64,000 nucleotides of DNA from Mesorhizobium sp. 1M-11 (GTDB lineage Bacteria > Pseudomonadota > Alphaproteobacteria > Rhizobiales > Rhizobiaceae), in the NCBI RefSeq assembly GCF_001303895.1, contig NZ_LJSD01000029.1, positions 124,001 through 188,000 of the forward strand, given 5' to 3'. The position numbers were made by a program, and so were the translations under genes. How positions within the stretch are numbered: position 1 is the first letter of the stretch; each line of letters begins with the position of its first letter. Positions 49,622-58,354 of the stretch are shown piece by piece. The notes under the pieces were generated by a model. It saw only the letters and a list, made by a program, of their open reading frames with translations. It ran no database searches and was not told where the DNA came from.

Positions 49622-50191
49622 ATGCACGATCTCTCCAAACATCATGATATCCTGCCCGCAGCCCAATTCTTCGACCGCTATTCGATCGAGGTCGATGGCC
49701 AGAATCTCGATGCGCGCTGCGCTGCGGAACGCGTGATGCTGCGCAGGCCGGCCTGGATCGGCTGGCTGATGGCATTGCGCAATCTCATGGTTCGTCCATT
49801 CGGCCTGAAGACGGGGCCTGCCGACATGCCGGCAGGTCTAGAACGGATCGGACTGTTTCCCTTGATCGATGAAAGCCCGTCCAGAGCAATTCCAGGAGAA
49901 GTGTGTAGCGGTTTTCCGTCCGGAATTGCGCAAAAGCAAAAAGCTGGAGCGTTTCCGCGTTTCCGTGAAGAACGGAAACGCTCCAGCGTGGTTCTCGGGC
50001 TCGATGACCGGCATCTCGATTTCAGGCTGCTGGTCGAAGTGAATGAACTCGGCAATGGCCGGCAGTCGGTCAGCGCTTCGACATTCGTTGCCACGCACAA
50101 CCTGCTCGGCCGCGCCTATCTGGCAATCGTCATGCCATTCCACCGCATCATCGTGCCGGCGATGCTGTCGCGGGTGGGAGCGGTCAGTTGA
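49622..50191 (+). CDS. DUF2867 protein interrupted in frame by a palindromic repeat
   Basis: A 189-aa protein whose halves match DUF2867: the N-terminal part with RRPAWIGWLMALRNLMVRPFGLK and IGLFPLIDESP, and the C-terminal part with VVLGLDDRHLDFR, ATHNLLGRAYLAIVMPFHRIIVPAML. Between them residues of about 87-122 are encoded by a 107-bp copy of repeat family A. The frame is kept. Start 49622 was preferred to 49613 because TAGGAG at 49607-49612 directly touches the latter. DUF2867 function is unknown. Its stop overlaps the convergent TraB/GumN gene by 8 bp. Confidence 0.82.
   Translation: MHDLSKHHDILPAAQFFDRYSIEVDGQNLDARCAAERVMLRRPAWIGWLMALRNLMVRPFGLKTGPADMPAGLERIGLFPLIDESPSRAIPGEVCSGFPSGIAQKQKAGAFPRFREERKRSSVVLGLDDRHLDFRLLVEVNELGNGRQSVSASTFVATHNLLGRAYLAIVMPFHRIIVPAMLSRVGAVS
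49881..49987 (+). repeat. palindromic repeat, family A, copy 2 (inside a coding sequence)
   Basis: Bounded by CCAGAGC and GCTCCAG. It contains the family A core CAATTCC...TAGCGGTTTTCC...GGAATTGCGCAAAA and the right-hand hairpin GAGCGTTTCCGCGTTTCCG / CGGAAACGCTC. It lies wholly within the DUF2867 gene and adds about 36 codons (for example GEVCSGFPSGIAQKQKAG). Confidence 0.85.
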
Positions 50192-51251
50192 CGGCAGTAA
50201 CGGTGTAGCCCGCTCTGCGGAAATCCTCGACCAGCCCATCTGCACCGGGCAGGTGCAACGCGCCGACCGCCATGAAGGCGTTTCCCTTGGCCAGGATCGG
50301 CAAGGCGCGTTCAGCCATGGTCTTGTTGCGCTTGGTGATCATGGCCTCCTCGAAGGCCGCGTAGCCTGCCTCGTCCTTCGCCGCATCCGGCAGCGTCACC
50401 CGAAACAGCGGCCAGATCATGCCGATATCGCCACGCCTGTAGAGCACGATCATCGTTTCCGACACATCGTTGATCCTGTCGCCCAGCTTCAGCGTCTCGA
50501 TCAGCCCCTTGATGTGCTGTTCCATCGGCAGCGAGGCCATGGCCCGCAACTGCTCCGCGGCGGTCTCCAACCCCTGCAGGTCCTTTCCCGCCGCCTTTGC
50601 CTGTTCGGCCAGGTTGACGTCGAGCACCGGCTTTCCCTCGCTCTTGCGAGCCATCTCGCAGGCCGGCAGTGAAACCATGGCCGACAGCATCCACGGTTTC
50701 ATCTTGGCGACCGAGGCAGAGGGAATGCCGCGCGCATCCAGGCCCTTGTCCAATGCCTTGACGTCATCCGGCGACAGGAACGCGCTCAGCGTCTTGCCGT
50801 CGGTGAACATCATCAGCTCCGGCTCCTTGGCCAGCGCCGCCATCATCTTGCTTTGGTCGAGCACGTCGGTGGTTTCGATGATCACGGTATCCGCACCGTC
50901 GAGGGCCTTCTGCGCGGCTTGCGGCAAGGTCACCACCCGCGGGTCCGTCATATGCATGGTGCCGAACAACCAGGACGGATTTTCGCCAGGCTTTTCCAGC
51001 TTCCACAGCAGGCCCTTGCCGTTGGGTACGGCCGCCGCTTCCTTCTCGATCGCGGCATAGGCAGCCGGGTCGCTCTTCTGCAGCCCGGCAACCATATCGG
51101 CCCCGCTGCAGGCCACCGTCGCGGCGTGCGCACGGCTTGAGGCCAGCAGCGCCATCGCCACGAACGACAGGAACAGAACCACATTGACCGCTGCAAGCAG
51201 CTTCAGCGACAGGAGCGCGATGCGGTCGGCCTTGGTCGGGGCAAGATTCAT
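50184..51251 (-). CDS. TraB/GumN family protein
   Basis: A 355-aa protein with an N-terminal membrane segment or signal (about 12-40, AVNVVLFLSFVAMALLAS) and a TraB/GumN domain. The hallmark SWLFGTMHMTDPR gives the GxxH motif, and the partner motif AFMAVGALHLPGADGLVEDF lies near the end. The family is predicted to hold a metallohydrolase-type site; enzyme activity is not established for most. Start 51251 was chosen because the signal anchor follows; a start 20 codons upstream is less likely. Confidence 0.87.
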   Translation of the reverse strand: MNLAPTKADRIALLSLKLLAAVNVVLFLSFVAMALLASSRAHAATVACSGADMVAGLQKSDPAAYAAIEKEAAAVPNGKGLLWKLEKPGENPSWLFGTMHMTDPRVVTLPQAAQKALDGADTVIIETTDVLDQSKMMAALAKEPELMMFTDGKTLSAFLSPDDVKALDKGLDARGIPSASVAKMKPWMLSAMVSLPACEMARKSEGKPVLDVNLAEQAKAAGKDLQGLETAAEQLRAMASLPMEQHIKGLIETLKLGDRINDVSETMIVLYRRGDIGMIWPLFRVTLPDAAKDEAGYAAFEEAMITKRNKTMAERALPILAKGNAFMAVGALHLPGADGLVEDFRRAGYTVTAVN

Positions 51252-51332
51252 GGCGACTGTTCTAGGCGCCAAAGGCGGCGAAACGGTTAATCGGGCGATG
51301 AAAATTGTCACCGCCCCGATCGTGGACAGAGC

Positions 51333-52271
51333 TCATGCCCGGGGGTGCGCCGCCTCGTAGATGTCGAGCAGGCGAGCGGTGTCGACACCGGTATAGATCT
51401 GGGTCGTCGACAGGCTGGCATGGCCGAGCAATTCCTGGATGGTGCGCAAGTCGCCACCGCGTCCCAGCAGATGTGTGGCGAAGGAGTGGCGCAGCGCATG
51501 CGGCGTCGCTGTCTCGGGCAAGTTCAGCGCCGAACGCAATTTCACCATCTCCCGCTGCACGATCGCCGCGTTGAGCGGGCCTCCACGGGCACCGCGAAAC
51601 AGCAGCCCATCCTCGCTGAGATGATACGGGCAGAGCCGGCGATATTCGGCGATCGCCCGGAAGGCGACTGGCAGCACCGGCACCAGCCTCACCTTGCCGC
51701 CCTTGCCGGTCACACGCAGGACCGTTTCGGACGCATGCGCAAGGTCAGCACCAGTCAACCCGAGCGCTTCGGAAATACGCAGGCCCGAACCATACAGCAA
51801 GGTGAGGACGGCGGCGTTGCGTGCCGCGATCCAGGGTTCCTCCGCGAGTTGCTCGCTTGTCGAAACGACACGCCTCGCATCCGCGGCCGTCAGCGGTTTT
51901 GGCAGCGATTTCGGCTGTTTCGGCGCTCGCAGTGCCGCCGCACCGGCAGCATTCGCCAATCCTCGCTTTTCCAGGAAACGCAGCAGCGAGCGCACGCCGG
52001 CAAGCCCGCGCCCCAGCGTACGGGCACCGGCACCCTCGTTGCGGCGTTGGGCGAGAAAGCCGCGCAGGTCGGCAGGGCGCAAGGCTGCGATATCGGCGAT
52101 GCCTGCCGGACCACCGACATGGCCGGTCAGGAACTGCAGGAACTGGCGCGTGTCACGCTCGTAGGCCTCCACCGTCAATGCCGACAGCCTGCGCTCACCG
52201 GCCAGCGCCTTCAGCCAGCTTTCACGGGCGACCTGGAGGTCCGGCTTGGCGGCGATGAGGAATTCCTGCAT
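51333..52271 (-). CDS. xerC: tyrosine recombinase, XerC type
   Basis: Site-specific recombinase (312 aa) resolving chromosome dimers at dif with XerD. N-terminal SAM-like core-binding domain about 1-120; catalytic residues Arg165 (GSGLRISEAL), Lys near 189-191, His258 and Arg261 (HALRHSFATHLL), His284 (GHASLSTTQ) and Tyr293 (QIYTGVD). Length and context (housekeeping genes, no att-like repeats) fit XerC rather than a phage integrase. Divergent from rimM across 69 bp. Confidence 0.92.
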   Translation of the reverse strand: MQEFLIAAKPDLQVARESWLKALAGERRLSALTVEAYERDTRQFLQFLTGHVGGPAGIADIAALRPADLRGFLAQRRNEGAGARTLGRGLAGVRSLLRFLEKRGLANAAGAAALRAPKQPKSLPKPLTAADARRVVSTSEQLAEEPWIAARNAAVLTLLYGSGLRISEALGLTGADLAHASETVLRVTGKGGKVRLVPVLPVAFRAIAEYRRLCPYHLSEDGLLFRGARGGPLNAAIVQREMVKLRSALNLPETATPHALRHSFATHLLGRGGDLRTIQELLGHASLSTTQIYTGVDTARLLDIYEAAHPRA

Positions 52272-52340
52272 TGGCAGAGCGGGTCCCGTTGAATAAGTAA
52301 GCATTTACTTTTCAGGTTACCAAGCGATGAAGCGCGCCCG

Positions 52341-52955
52341 ATGAGCAAACTGAAAAACCCCGTCCAGATGGCCGTGATCGGCGCCGCCCATGGCATCAAG
52401 GGCGAGCTGCGCGTGAAAACCTTCACCGGCGATCCGCTGGCGCTTGCCGATTACGGCCCGCTTTATGGCAAGGACGGTCGTGCCTTCGAGATCATCGACA
52501 TCCGGCCGGCCGGCAACGTCGTCGTGGTGCGTTTCAAAGGCGTCAATGACCGCAACGCCGCCGAAGCGCTGACCAATGTCGAGCTCTTCGTCGACCGCTC
52601 GGCTCTGCCCGACGATGGCGACGAGGACGAATTCTACCATACCGACCTGATGGGCCTCGCGGTGAAGGACGATGCCGGCGCGACCATCGGCAAGATCGTG
52701 TCAGTGCAGAATTTCGGCGGCGGCGATATCCTCGACATCACGCTTGGCTCGCGCAAGGGCGTGCTTATCCCCTTTACTCAGGCCGCCGTACCCGAAGTTT
52801 CGATCGCCGGCGGCTTTGTGCGCATCGACCCGGTGGCGGCCGGCCTGGTTGACGATGAAGACGGGGAACCCGACGGCGAAACAGCTCCCGACAATGACGG
52901 CTTCGATGCAAAGCGCCGGCCCCGTGGTCCGAAGGACGCCGGGGGCAACCGGTGA
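52341..52955 (+). CDS. rimM: 16S rRNA processing protein RimM
   Basis: 30S assembly factor (204 aa) that binds S19 and matures the 16S rRNA head. The RimM domain begins [26 protein letters not shown]; the PRC barrel has [23 protein letters not shown] and [14 protein letters not shown] charged C-terminal tail (about 30 residues) extends past the barrel. Its stop overlaps the trmD start (GTGA). It lacks its usual upstream neighbour rpsP, which is at the other end of the window. Confidence 0.96.
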   Translation: MSKLKNPVQMAVIGAAHGIKGELRVKTFTGDPLALADYGPLYGKDGRAFEIIDIRPAGNVVVVRFKGVNDRNAAEALTNVELFVDRSALPDDGDEDEFYHTDLMGLAVKDDAGATIGKIVSVQNFGGGDILDITLGSRKGVLIPFTQAAVPEVSIAGGFVRIDPVAAGLVDDEDGEPDGETAPDNDGFDAKRRPRGPKDAGGNR

Positions 52956-53641
52956 GCTTTTCGGCTTCCGTTCTCACGCTCTATCCGGAGATGTTTCCGG
53001 GCGCGCTCGGCGTTTCGCTCGCCGGCCGCGCGATGGAGCGCGGCGACTGGTCCTTGCAGGCGATCCAGATCCGTGACTTCGCTTTTGACAAGCACCGCAC
53101 CGTCGATGACACGCCGGCCGGTGGCGGTGCCGGCATGGTGATGCGCGCCGACGTGCTGGCGCGCGCCATCGATCATGCCGCGCCCGAAGGCGATCCGCGC
53201 CCGAAACTTCTGATGAGCCCGCGTGGAAAACCGCTGACGCAGGCGCGCGTGCGTGAACTGGCGGCAGGACCAGGTGTCGTCATCCTGTGCGGCCGCTTCG
53301 AGGGCGTCGACCAGCGTTTGATCGAGGCGCGCGACCTGGAAGAGGTCTCCATCGGCGATTTCATCCTGTCCGGCGGCGAGCCGGCGGCGCTGGTCCTGCT
53401 CGACGCGGTTGTCCGGCTTCTGCCCGGCGTCATGGGCAATGAGCGTTCCGGCGAGGAGGAGAGTTTCGAAAACGGCCTGCTCGAGCATCCGCATTACACG
53501 CGGCCACAGGACTTCGAGGGACGACCTATCCCCGAGGTACTGATTTCAGGAAACCATGCCAGGATCGCAGCATGGCGGCACGAACAGGCGGAAGAACTGA
53601 CTGCGCAACGACGACCGGACCTGCTTGCGGGTAAGTCCTAG
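52952..53641 (+). CDS. trmD: tRNA (guanine(37)-N1)-methyltransferase TrmD
   Basis: SPOUT-family enzyme (229 aa) making m1G37, which prevents +1 frameshifting. Knot region motifs: [27 protein letters not shown] and [29 protein letters not shown]-terminal [10 protein letters not shown]; and the C-terminal [15 protein letters not shown] start at 52952, coupled to rimM. rplS follows only after 2.1 kb and two unrelated minus-strand genes. Confidence 0.97.
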   Translation: MSFSASVLTLYPEMFPGALGVSLAGRAMERGDWSLQAIQIRDFAFDKHRTVDDTPAGGGAGMVMRADVLARAIDHAAPEGDPRPKLLMSPRGKPLTQARVRELAAGPGVVILCGRFEGVDQRLIEARDLEEVSIGDFILSGGEPAALVLLDAVVRLLPGVMGNERSGEEESFENGLLEHPHYTRPQDFEGRPIPEVLISGNHARIAAWRHEQAEELTAQRRPDLLAGKS

Positions 53642-53644
53642 CGG

Positions 53645-54397
53645 CTAGGCTTTCAGGAAATAATACGCCGCCAGGAACAGTCCCACGGCGATGACGAAGC
53701 CGCGCACCGCGTTCTGTGGCACGCGCTTGGCGATCCACACGCCGACATAACCGCCGACCGCGACCGCCGGGATCATCACGATCGCCTGCGGCCAGGACAC
53801 CACGCCGCCGGACACGAAGATCAGGATGGCAACGGCGGCAATGACGATGGAGAACATGTTCTTCAGCGCATTGAGGCGATGGTAGTCGCCGCTCTGGGTC
53901 AGCCCCAGCGTCGCCAGCATCATCACCCCCATGCCGGCACCGAAGAATCCGCCATAAATGGCGGTTGCGAACTGCATCGCGGCACCTGGCACGGTGCCGA
54001 CGGCTGCTGGCTGGCCGGGTTTCGGTTTCGGCTTCAGCCACGGGCCGGCGGCGAACAGCGCGGTTGCTGCGATCAGCAGCCAGGGCACCATGGCACGAAA
54101 AGACGGGTTGTCGAGCGCCAGCAGCAGGAGCGCACCGCCCAGCGCGCCTATGGCCGACACGATGCAAAGCAGCAGGGCACTGCGCCAGATGGCGCGGATG
54201 TCGCTCCAATAGGCCAGCGTCGACGTGATATAGCCCGGAAATTGTGTGATCGAGGATGTGGCATTGGCCGAGATCGGCGGAATGCCCAGCACGCTCATCG
54301 CCCCGAAAGTGAGGAAGGTGCCGCCACCGGCGACGGCGTTGACAATGCCGGAGAGCAGGCCGGCGACAAAGAGGATGGCGGCGTCGATGAACGTCAA
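53645..54397 (-). CDS. TauE/SafE-family sulfite exporter-like protein
   Basis: Polytopic membrane protein (250 aa) of the TauE/SafE family (eight helices). Conserved: LSGIVNAVAGGGTFLTFGAM at the N-terminus and the second-repeat AIYGGFFGAGMGVMMLATLGL. Family members carry sulfite, sulfonates or organic anions out of the cell; substrate unknown. Convergent with trmD (3-bp gap), with a palindromic repeat upstream. Confidence 0.9.
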   Translation of the reverse strand: MTFIDAAILFVAGLLSGIVNAVAGGGTFLTFGAMSVLGIPPISANATSSITQFPGYITSTLAYWSDIRAIWRSALLLCIVSAIGALGGALLLLALDNPSFRAMVPWLLIAATALFAAGPWLKPKPKPGQPAAVGTVPGAAMQFATAIYGGFFGAGMGVMMLATLGLTQSGDYHRLNALKNMFSIVIAAVAILIFVSGGVVSWPQAIVMIPAVAVGGYVGVWIAKRVPQNAVRGFVIAVGLFLAAYYFLKA

Positions 54398-54418
54398 GGC
54401 GTCGGCAGGCTCCAGCTT

Positions 54419-54523
54419 CTAGAGCGCTTCCCCTTTCTTGGAAACGCGGAAACGCTCTAACTTTTTGTTTTTACGCAATTCCGGACGCAAAACCGTTGCA
54501 CACTTTTGCTGGAATTGCTCTAG
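54419..54523 (-). repeat. palindromic intergenic repeat, family A, copy 3 (reverse orientation)
   Basis: CTAGAGC at 54419-54425 and GCTCTAG at 54517-54523 bound the element. In reverse orientation it holds the GGAAACGC hairpin, the spacer CTTTTTGTTTTTACG and the CAATTCC/GGAATTG hairpin with the TTTTGC core. It lies upstream of the TauE-like gene. Confidence 0.8.
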
Positions 54524-54561
54524 CGAGGTTTAGGGCGCGCACTGCCTTCGCGCAAGCGATC

Positions 54562-55461
54562 TCAGCCCTTGCCGATCAGTTCCAGCAGGGCTTTCGCCGT
54601 CGCCTTTGGCGCTTCTTGCGGAATGTTGTGCCCGACGCCGGGCAGGATCCGGCGCTCGAACGGCCCGGAAAACTGGTGGCCATCCTCCTTGTCCGGCGGG
54701 CCTACGCCATCGTCGGCGCCGCACAGGGAAATCGTCGGCACGGAAATCAGCGGCTGCTTGGCAAGCTGGTCTTCGACTGCCTGTAGCACAGGATCGCCCG
54801 GCACATAACCATAGCGGTGGCGATAGGAATGGATAACGATCTCGACGAAATCCGGATTATGGAAGGATACCGCGCTGCGAGCGAAATCGTCGTCGCTGAA
54901 ACCCCAGGTCGGCGACCACAGCTTCCACAACAACCGGCCGAGTTCCTCGCGGTTTTCCGTCAGCCCGCGCACGCCGCGGGCGGAATGGAAATAATATTGG
55001 TACCAGTAGCGGTATTCGGCCTCGGGGGAAGCTGGATTCACCGAAGCCGGGATGTTCTGGATGTTGTAGCCGTCGCCGCTCACCAGGCAGCGCGCCCGTT
55101 CCGGCCAGAGTGCCGCAACGATGCAGGCAGCGCGGCCACCCCAGTCATAGCCAGCAAGTGCCGCCTTTTCGATCGACAACGCGTCCATCAGATCGACAAG
55201 GTCCTGCGCGATCGCCGCCTGCTGGCCCGAGCGCATCGTTGCTTCGGAGCGGAACCGCGTTGGGCCGTACCCACGCAGATAAGGCACGATCACGCGTTGG
55301 CCCCGTGCTGTCAGCAGCGGCCAGACCTCGTCATAGCCGCGCGGATCGTAAGGAAAGCCATGCAGGAGGATGATCGGATCGCCATTTGGATCGCCATGGT
55401 CCTCATAGGCGATGTCGAGCAGGGCTGTGCGGGCGAAGCGAATGGGATAAGGTCCAGTCAT
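54562..55461 (-). CDS. alpha/beta hydrolase, epoxide-hydrolase-like
   Basis: A 299-aa alpha/beta-fold hydrolase. Oxyanion-hole motif ILLHGFPYDP (HGFP at 34-37); the nucleophile elbow AGYDWGGRAA places an Asp at about 106, as in epoxide hydrolases and haloacid dehalogenases; the catalytic His is in GVGHNIPQEAP near 278. The substrate cannot be inferred. ATG 55459-55461 with GGGGAG upstream on the minus strand. Divergent from rplS over 287 bp, which contain no other gene. Confidence 0.9.
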   Translation of the reverse strand: MTGPYPIRFARTALLDIAYEDHGDPNGDPIILLHGFPYDPRGYDEVWPLLTARGQRVIVPYLRGYGPTRFRSEATMRSGQQAAIAQDLVDLMDALSIEKAALAGYDWGGRAACIVAALWPERARCLVSGDGYNIQNIPASVNPASPEAEYRYWYQYYFHSARGVRGLTENREELGRLLWKLWSPTWGFSDDDFARSAVSFHNPDFVEIVIHSYRHRYGYVPGDPVLQAVEDQLAKQPLISVPTISLCGADDGVGPPDKEDGHQFSGPFERRILPGVGHNIPQEAPKATAKALLELIGKG

Positions 55462-55748
55462 GGGCAACTCCCCTTGGAGCGCCAATCTGGCATCTGGAGA
55501 CGGCCCGACCAACCGGCCACGGTAAAAAATACCGTTGGACAGGTGACAAATGCGCGAAATAGCGCTATGTGCCGCGCCGAACCGGACAAGATCGTCCGGA
55601 CCCGTCAACAATGGCGGTGTAGTCGCCCCTGCCGGACATCCTCGGATGGAAGGCATAGCCGAGCGGTCCCCGAGTGTGATTTTTGGGAGACTGCAAGGCA
55701 AGTGCAGGGCGCTCTGGCTGTCGGAAGAACAAGAAGTGGATTTTTGAG

Positions 55749-56288
55749 ATGGATCTGATCCGTCAGCTCGAGGCCGAACAGGCCGCCAAGATCGAAGCCA
55801 AGCGCAAGCTGCCTGAATTCCAGCCTGGCGACACCGTGCGCGTCCAGGTGCGCGTCACGGAAGGCACCCGCACCCGCGTGCAGGCCTATGAGGGCGTCGT
55901 GATCGCCCGTTCCGGCTCCGGCTTCCAGGAAAATTTCACCGTCCGCAAGATCTCGTACGGCGAAGGCGTGGAGCGTGTGTTCCCGGTCTACTCGCCGATG
56001 CTCGAAGCGGTCGAGATCGTCCGCCGCGGTAAGGTCCGTCGCGCCAAGCTGTATTACCTGCGCGATCGTCGCGGCAAGTCGGCTCGTATCTCCGAGAACA
56101 CCGGCGTGCGCGCCCGCAAGCTGAACGACGAGGAGCGCGAAGCGCTCGCCGCCGAGAAGGCCAGGATCGAAGCCGAGAAGATCGCTGCCGCCGAGGCGCT
56201 GGCTGCCGAGAAGGCTGCTCAGGAAGCCGCCGAGAAGAAGGCTGCCGCTGAGGCCGCCGCTGCTGCGGAAACCGCAGCTGCCGAATAA
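55749..56288 (+). CDS. rplS: 50S ribosomal protein L19, with C-terminal extension
   Basis: Large-subunit protein (179 aa) at the 30S-50S interface. The conserved domain covers about residues 1-115: [35 protein letters not shown], then [19 protein letters not shown] and [16 protein letters not shown] Glu/Ala/Lys-rich helical tail follows (about 120-179), absent from L19 proteins such as that of E. coli (about 115 aa) but frequent in rhizobia. ATG 55749. A clean terminator follows. Confidence 0.97.
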   Translation: MDLIRQLEAEQAAKIEAKRKLPEFQPGDTVRVQVRVTEGTRTRVQAYEGVVIARSGSGFQENFTVRKISYGEGVERVFPVYSPMLEAVEIVRRGKVRRAKLYYLRDRRGKSARISENTGVRARKLNDEEREALAAEKARIEAEKIAAAEALAAEKAAQEAAEKKAAAEAAAAAETAAAE

Positions 56289-56312
56289 GATTTTCGGATA
56301 ATACCGATTTGG

Positions 56313-56338
56313 AAAAGGCGGCTTCGGCCGCCTTTTTT
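56313..56338 (+). terminator. rho-independent terminator after rplS
   Basis: AAAAGGCGGC-TTCG-GCCGCCTTTT followed by TT: a 10-bp stem with a stable UUCG-type loop and T-run, 25 bp after the rplS stop. Confidence 0.95.
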
Positions 56339-56403
56339 GTTTTCCACCGTCAGCCCACAATCGAAGGTTTCACCGAGACGACGGCAAGGCTGGGCAGAGG
56401 GTG

Positions 56404-56446
56404 TTGACTCCTTTTAATTTGTACACTAATGATTTGTGTACAAATT
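56404..56446 (+). promoter_or_regulatory. ohr promoter with OhrR operator
   Basis: A perfect inverted repeat AATTTGTACAC (56416-56426) / GTGTACAAATT (56436-56446) with a 9-nt spacer. TTGACT (56404-56409) and TAATGA (56427-56432), 17 bp apart, fit a sigma-70-type promoter, so the repeat covers the -10 region. ohr starts at 56460. An OhrR-type regulator gene follows ohr, supporting direct autoregulation. Confidence 0.8.
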
Positions 56447-56459
56447 AATGGAGAAAACG

Positions 56460-56879
56460 ATGTCTGCTCTGTATTCCACCGAAGCCCGTGCAGTTGGCGG
56501 CCGTGCCGGCCATGTGAAGTCCAGCGACGGCCTGCTCAGCCTCGACCTCGCCATGCCGAAGGAACTGGGCGGCAAGGGTGGCGCCACCAACCCCGAACAG
56601 CTCTTCGCGGCCGGCTATTCCGCGTGTTTCGAAAGCGCCATGCGCTTCATTGCAGGCAAGCAGAAGCTGCCGCTGGCGGACGCAGCCGTGACGGCGAAGA
56701 TCGATCTTCTTCCGAACGGCGAGGGCGGTTTCCGGTTGGGTGCTGCACTCACCGCCGAAACCAAGGGCCTGGATCAGGCTGCAGCCGAGGCGCTGGTTGC
56801 CGCTGCGCACAAGGTATGTCCTTATTCCAACGCACTCAGGGGCAATGTCGACGTCGCTCTTTCGGTGAAGGCGGGATGA
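56460..56879 (+). CDS. ohr: organic hydroperoxide resistance protein Ohr
   Basis: Thiol-dependent peroxidase reducing organic hydroperoxides (139 aa). The catalytic Cys pair is Cys56 (AGYSACFESA) and Cys120 (AAHKVCPYSNAL). GGATNPEQLFAAGY is the family signature. ATG 56460 follows GGAGAAAACG; the ATG 12 bp upstream belongs to the leader. Its stop overlaps the ohrR start (ATGA). Confidence 0.95.
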   Translation: MSALYSTEARAVGGRAGHVKSSDGLLSLDLAMPKELGGKGGATNPEQLFAAGYSACFESAMRFIAGKQKLPLADAAVTAKIDLLPNGEGGFRLGAALTAETKGLDQAAAEALVAAAHKVCPYSNALRGNVDVALSVKAG

Positions 56880-57388
56880 CTCTTTCAGACACTGACATTG
56901 AAAAGACCACCGAGAGCCGGGTGCAAACGCCCCGGCTCGACCGGCAGCTTTGCTTTGCGCTCTATTCTGCCAGCGGCCTGATGACGAAGCTCTATCGTCC
57001 GCTGCTGGCGCCGCTCGGGCTGACCTATCCCCAATATCTCACCATGCTGGCGTTGTGGGAAAGGGCGCCGCGCACCGTTGGCGAGCTGGGTGACACGCTC
57101 GGCCTCGACCCGGCCACGCTGACGCCGCTGCTGAAGCGTATGGAGGCGGGCGGGCTGATCAGCCGTCGTCGCGACCCTGCCGACGAGCGCCGCGTGCTGG
57201 TGCAGCCGACCGCCGAGGGTGAGGCGCTGCGCGCTGCAGCCGGCGGTATCCAGGAGGCCCTTGGCTGCCAGTTGCCGCTCGAACCGGTCGAGTTGGCCAA
57301 GCTGCGCGACACGCTGAACGGGCTCGTTGGTCAGTTGCGCGCCTTGGAAACCGAGGCAACTGCGGTCGAACAAGGCAACGAAAGATAA
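56876..57388 (+). CDS. ohrR: MarR-family regulator OhrR
   Basis: Peroxide-sensing MarR-type repressor of 170 aa. The reactive Cys is Cys26 in LDRQLCFALYSA, the OhrR signature, near the conserved Tyr residues of the sensing site. Winged helix: RTVGELGDTLGLDPATLTPLLKRMEAGGLISRRRDPADERRV. It overlaps ohr by 4 bp and probably binds the dyad at 56416-56446. Confidence 0.94.
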   Translation: MTLSDTDIEKTTESRVQTPRLDRQLCFALYSASGLMTKLYRPLLAPLGLTYPQYLTMLALWERAPRTVGELGDTLGLDPATLTPLLKRMEAGGLISRRRDPADERRVLVQPTAEGEALRAAAGGIQEALGCQLPLEPVELAKLRDTLNGLVGQLRALETEATAVEQGNER

Positions 57389-57548
57389 TTCGTTCCGAAT
57401 CCGGCCTCTTCCCGGTATCGAATTCCAGTTTCTTCGTTCCAGCTGCAGCGTGGCGGCTTGCAAGGCCGTGCTGGAAGGCTAATGTCGGCGATCTTTTTCG
57501 ACCGTCGACGGAATTCCCGCGCGGTCCTTGTTCTTCGGGGGAAGTCTC

Positions 57549-58346
57549 ATGATCAGATCGAAACTCGTGCTGGCCGCGATTGCCGCCTGCCTTCTCGCGC
57601 CGATTGCGGCCGCAGCCCAGACCTTGCCGGACCTTGCCGGCAAGAAAGTCGTGGTGGTGACGGAAAACGCCTACCCGCCGCTGCAGTTCGTCGACCCTAA
57701 GTCGGGCAAGCAGATCGGCTGGGAATATGATTTCATGAACGAGATCGCCAAGCGGCTGAACTTCAAGGTCGAATACCAGAACACTTCCTGGGATGCGATG
57801 ATCCAGGCTGTGGCCGACAAGCAATACGACATCGGCATGACCGGCATCACCATCAATGACGAGCGCAAGGCCAAGGTCGATTTCTCCGAGCCATACATGC
57901 GCAACGAGCAGTTCATGCTGGTGCGCGGCGATGAAAGCCGCTTCAACGACGCCAAGAGCTTCGCGGCCCTCAAGGACGGTCTGATCGGCGCGCAGCCGGG
58001 CACTTCGCCTTTCTACACCGCCGTTTATTCCGTGCTGGACGGCAATGAGCAGAACCCGCGCATCAAACTGTTCGAGACCTTCGGCGCCACCGTGCAGGCA
58101 CTCAAATCAGGCGACATCGATGTTGTGCTCACCGATTCGACTGCCGGCAAGGGCTACGTCGACGCCTCCGAAGGCAAGCTGAAGCTTGTCGGCGGTCCCC
58201 TCGGCACCGAGGATTTCGGCTTCATCTTCGCCAAGGGCTCGGACATCGTGAAGCCGGTCAACGAGGCCATCGCGGCCCTCAAGGCCGACGGCACAATCGA
58301 GACGCTGAACAAGAAGTGGTTCCTCGACTACAAGATTGGCCAGTAA
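57549..58346 (+). CDS. polar amino-acid ABC transporter, substrate-binding protein
   Basis: Periplasmic solute-binding protein (265 aa) of family 3. Signal peptide about 1-23 (LLAPIAAAAQ). The core begins VVVTENAYPPLQFVDPKSGKQIGWEYDFMNEIAKRL, then ITINDERKAKVDFSEPYM. Amino acid not determined. A membrane subunit gene lies 930 bp downstream on the same strand, but a palindromic repeat and two unrelated genes intervene. No ATPase gene is seen nearby. Confidence 0.9.
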   Translation: MIRSKLVLAAIAACLLAPIAAAAQTLPDLAGKKVVVVTENAYPPLQFVDPKSGKQIGWEYDFMNEIAKRLNFKVEYQNTSWDAMIQAVADKQYDIGMTGITINDERKAKVDFSEPYMRNEQFMLVRGDESRFNDAKSFAALKDGLIGAQPGTSPFYTAVYSVLDGNEQNPRIKLFETFGATVQALKSGDIDVVLTDSTAGKGYVDASEGKLKLVGGPLGTEDFGFIFAKGSDIVKPVNEAIAALKADGTIETLNKKWFLDYKIGQ

Positions 58347-58354
58347 TCAGCCAC

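Noticed and set aside
51333..52271. Phage or island integrase
   Set aside because: Length, motifs and housekeeping context fit chromosomal XerC; no tRNA, attachment-site repeats or phage genes are adjacent.
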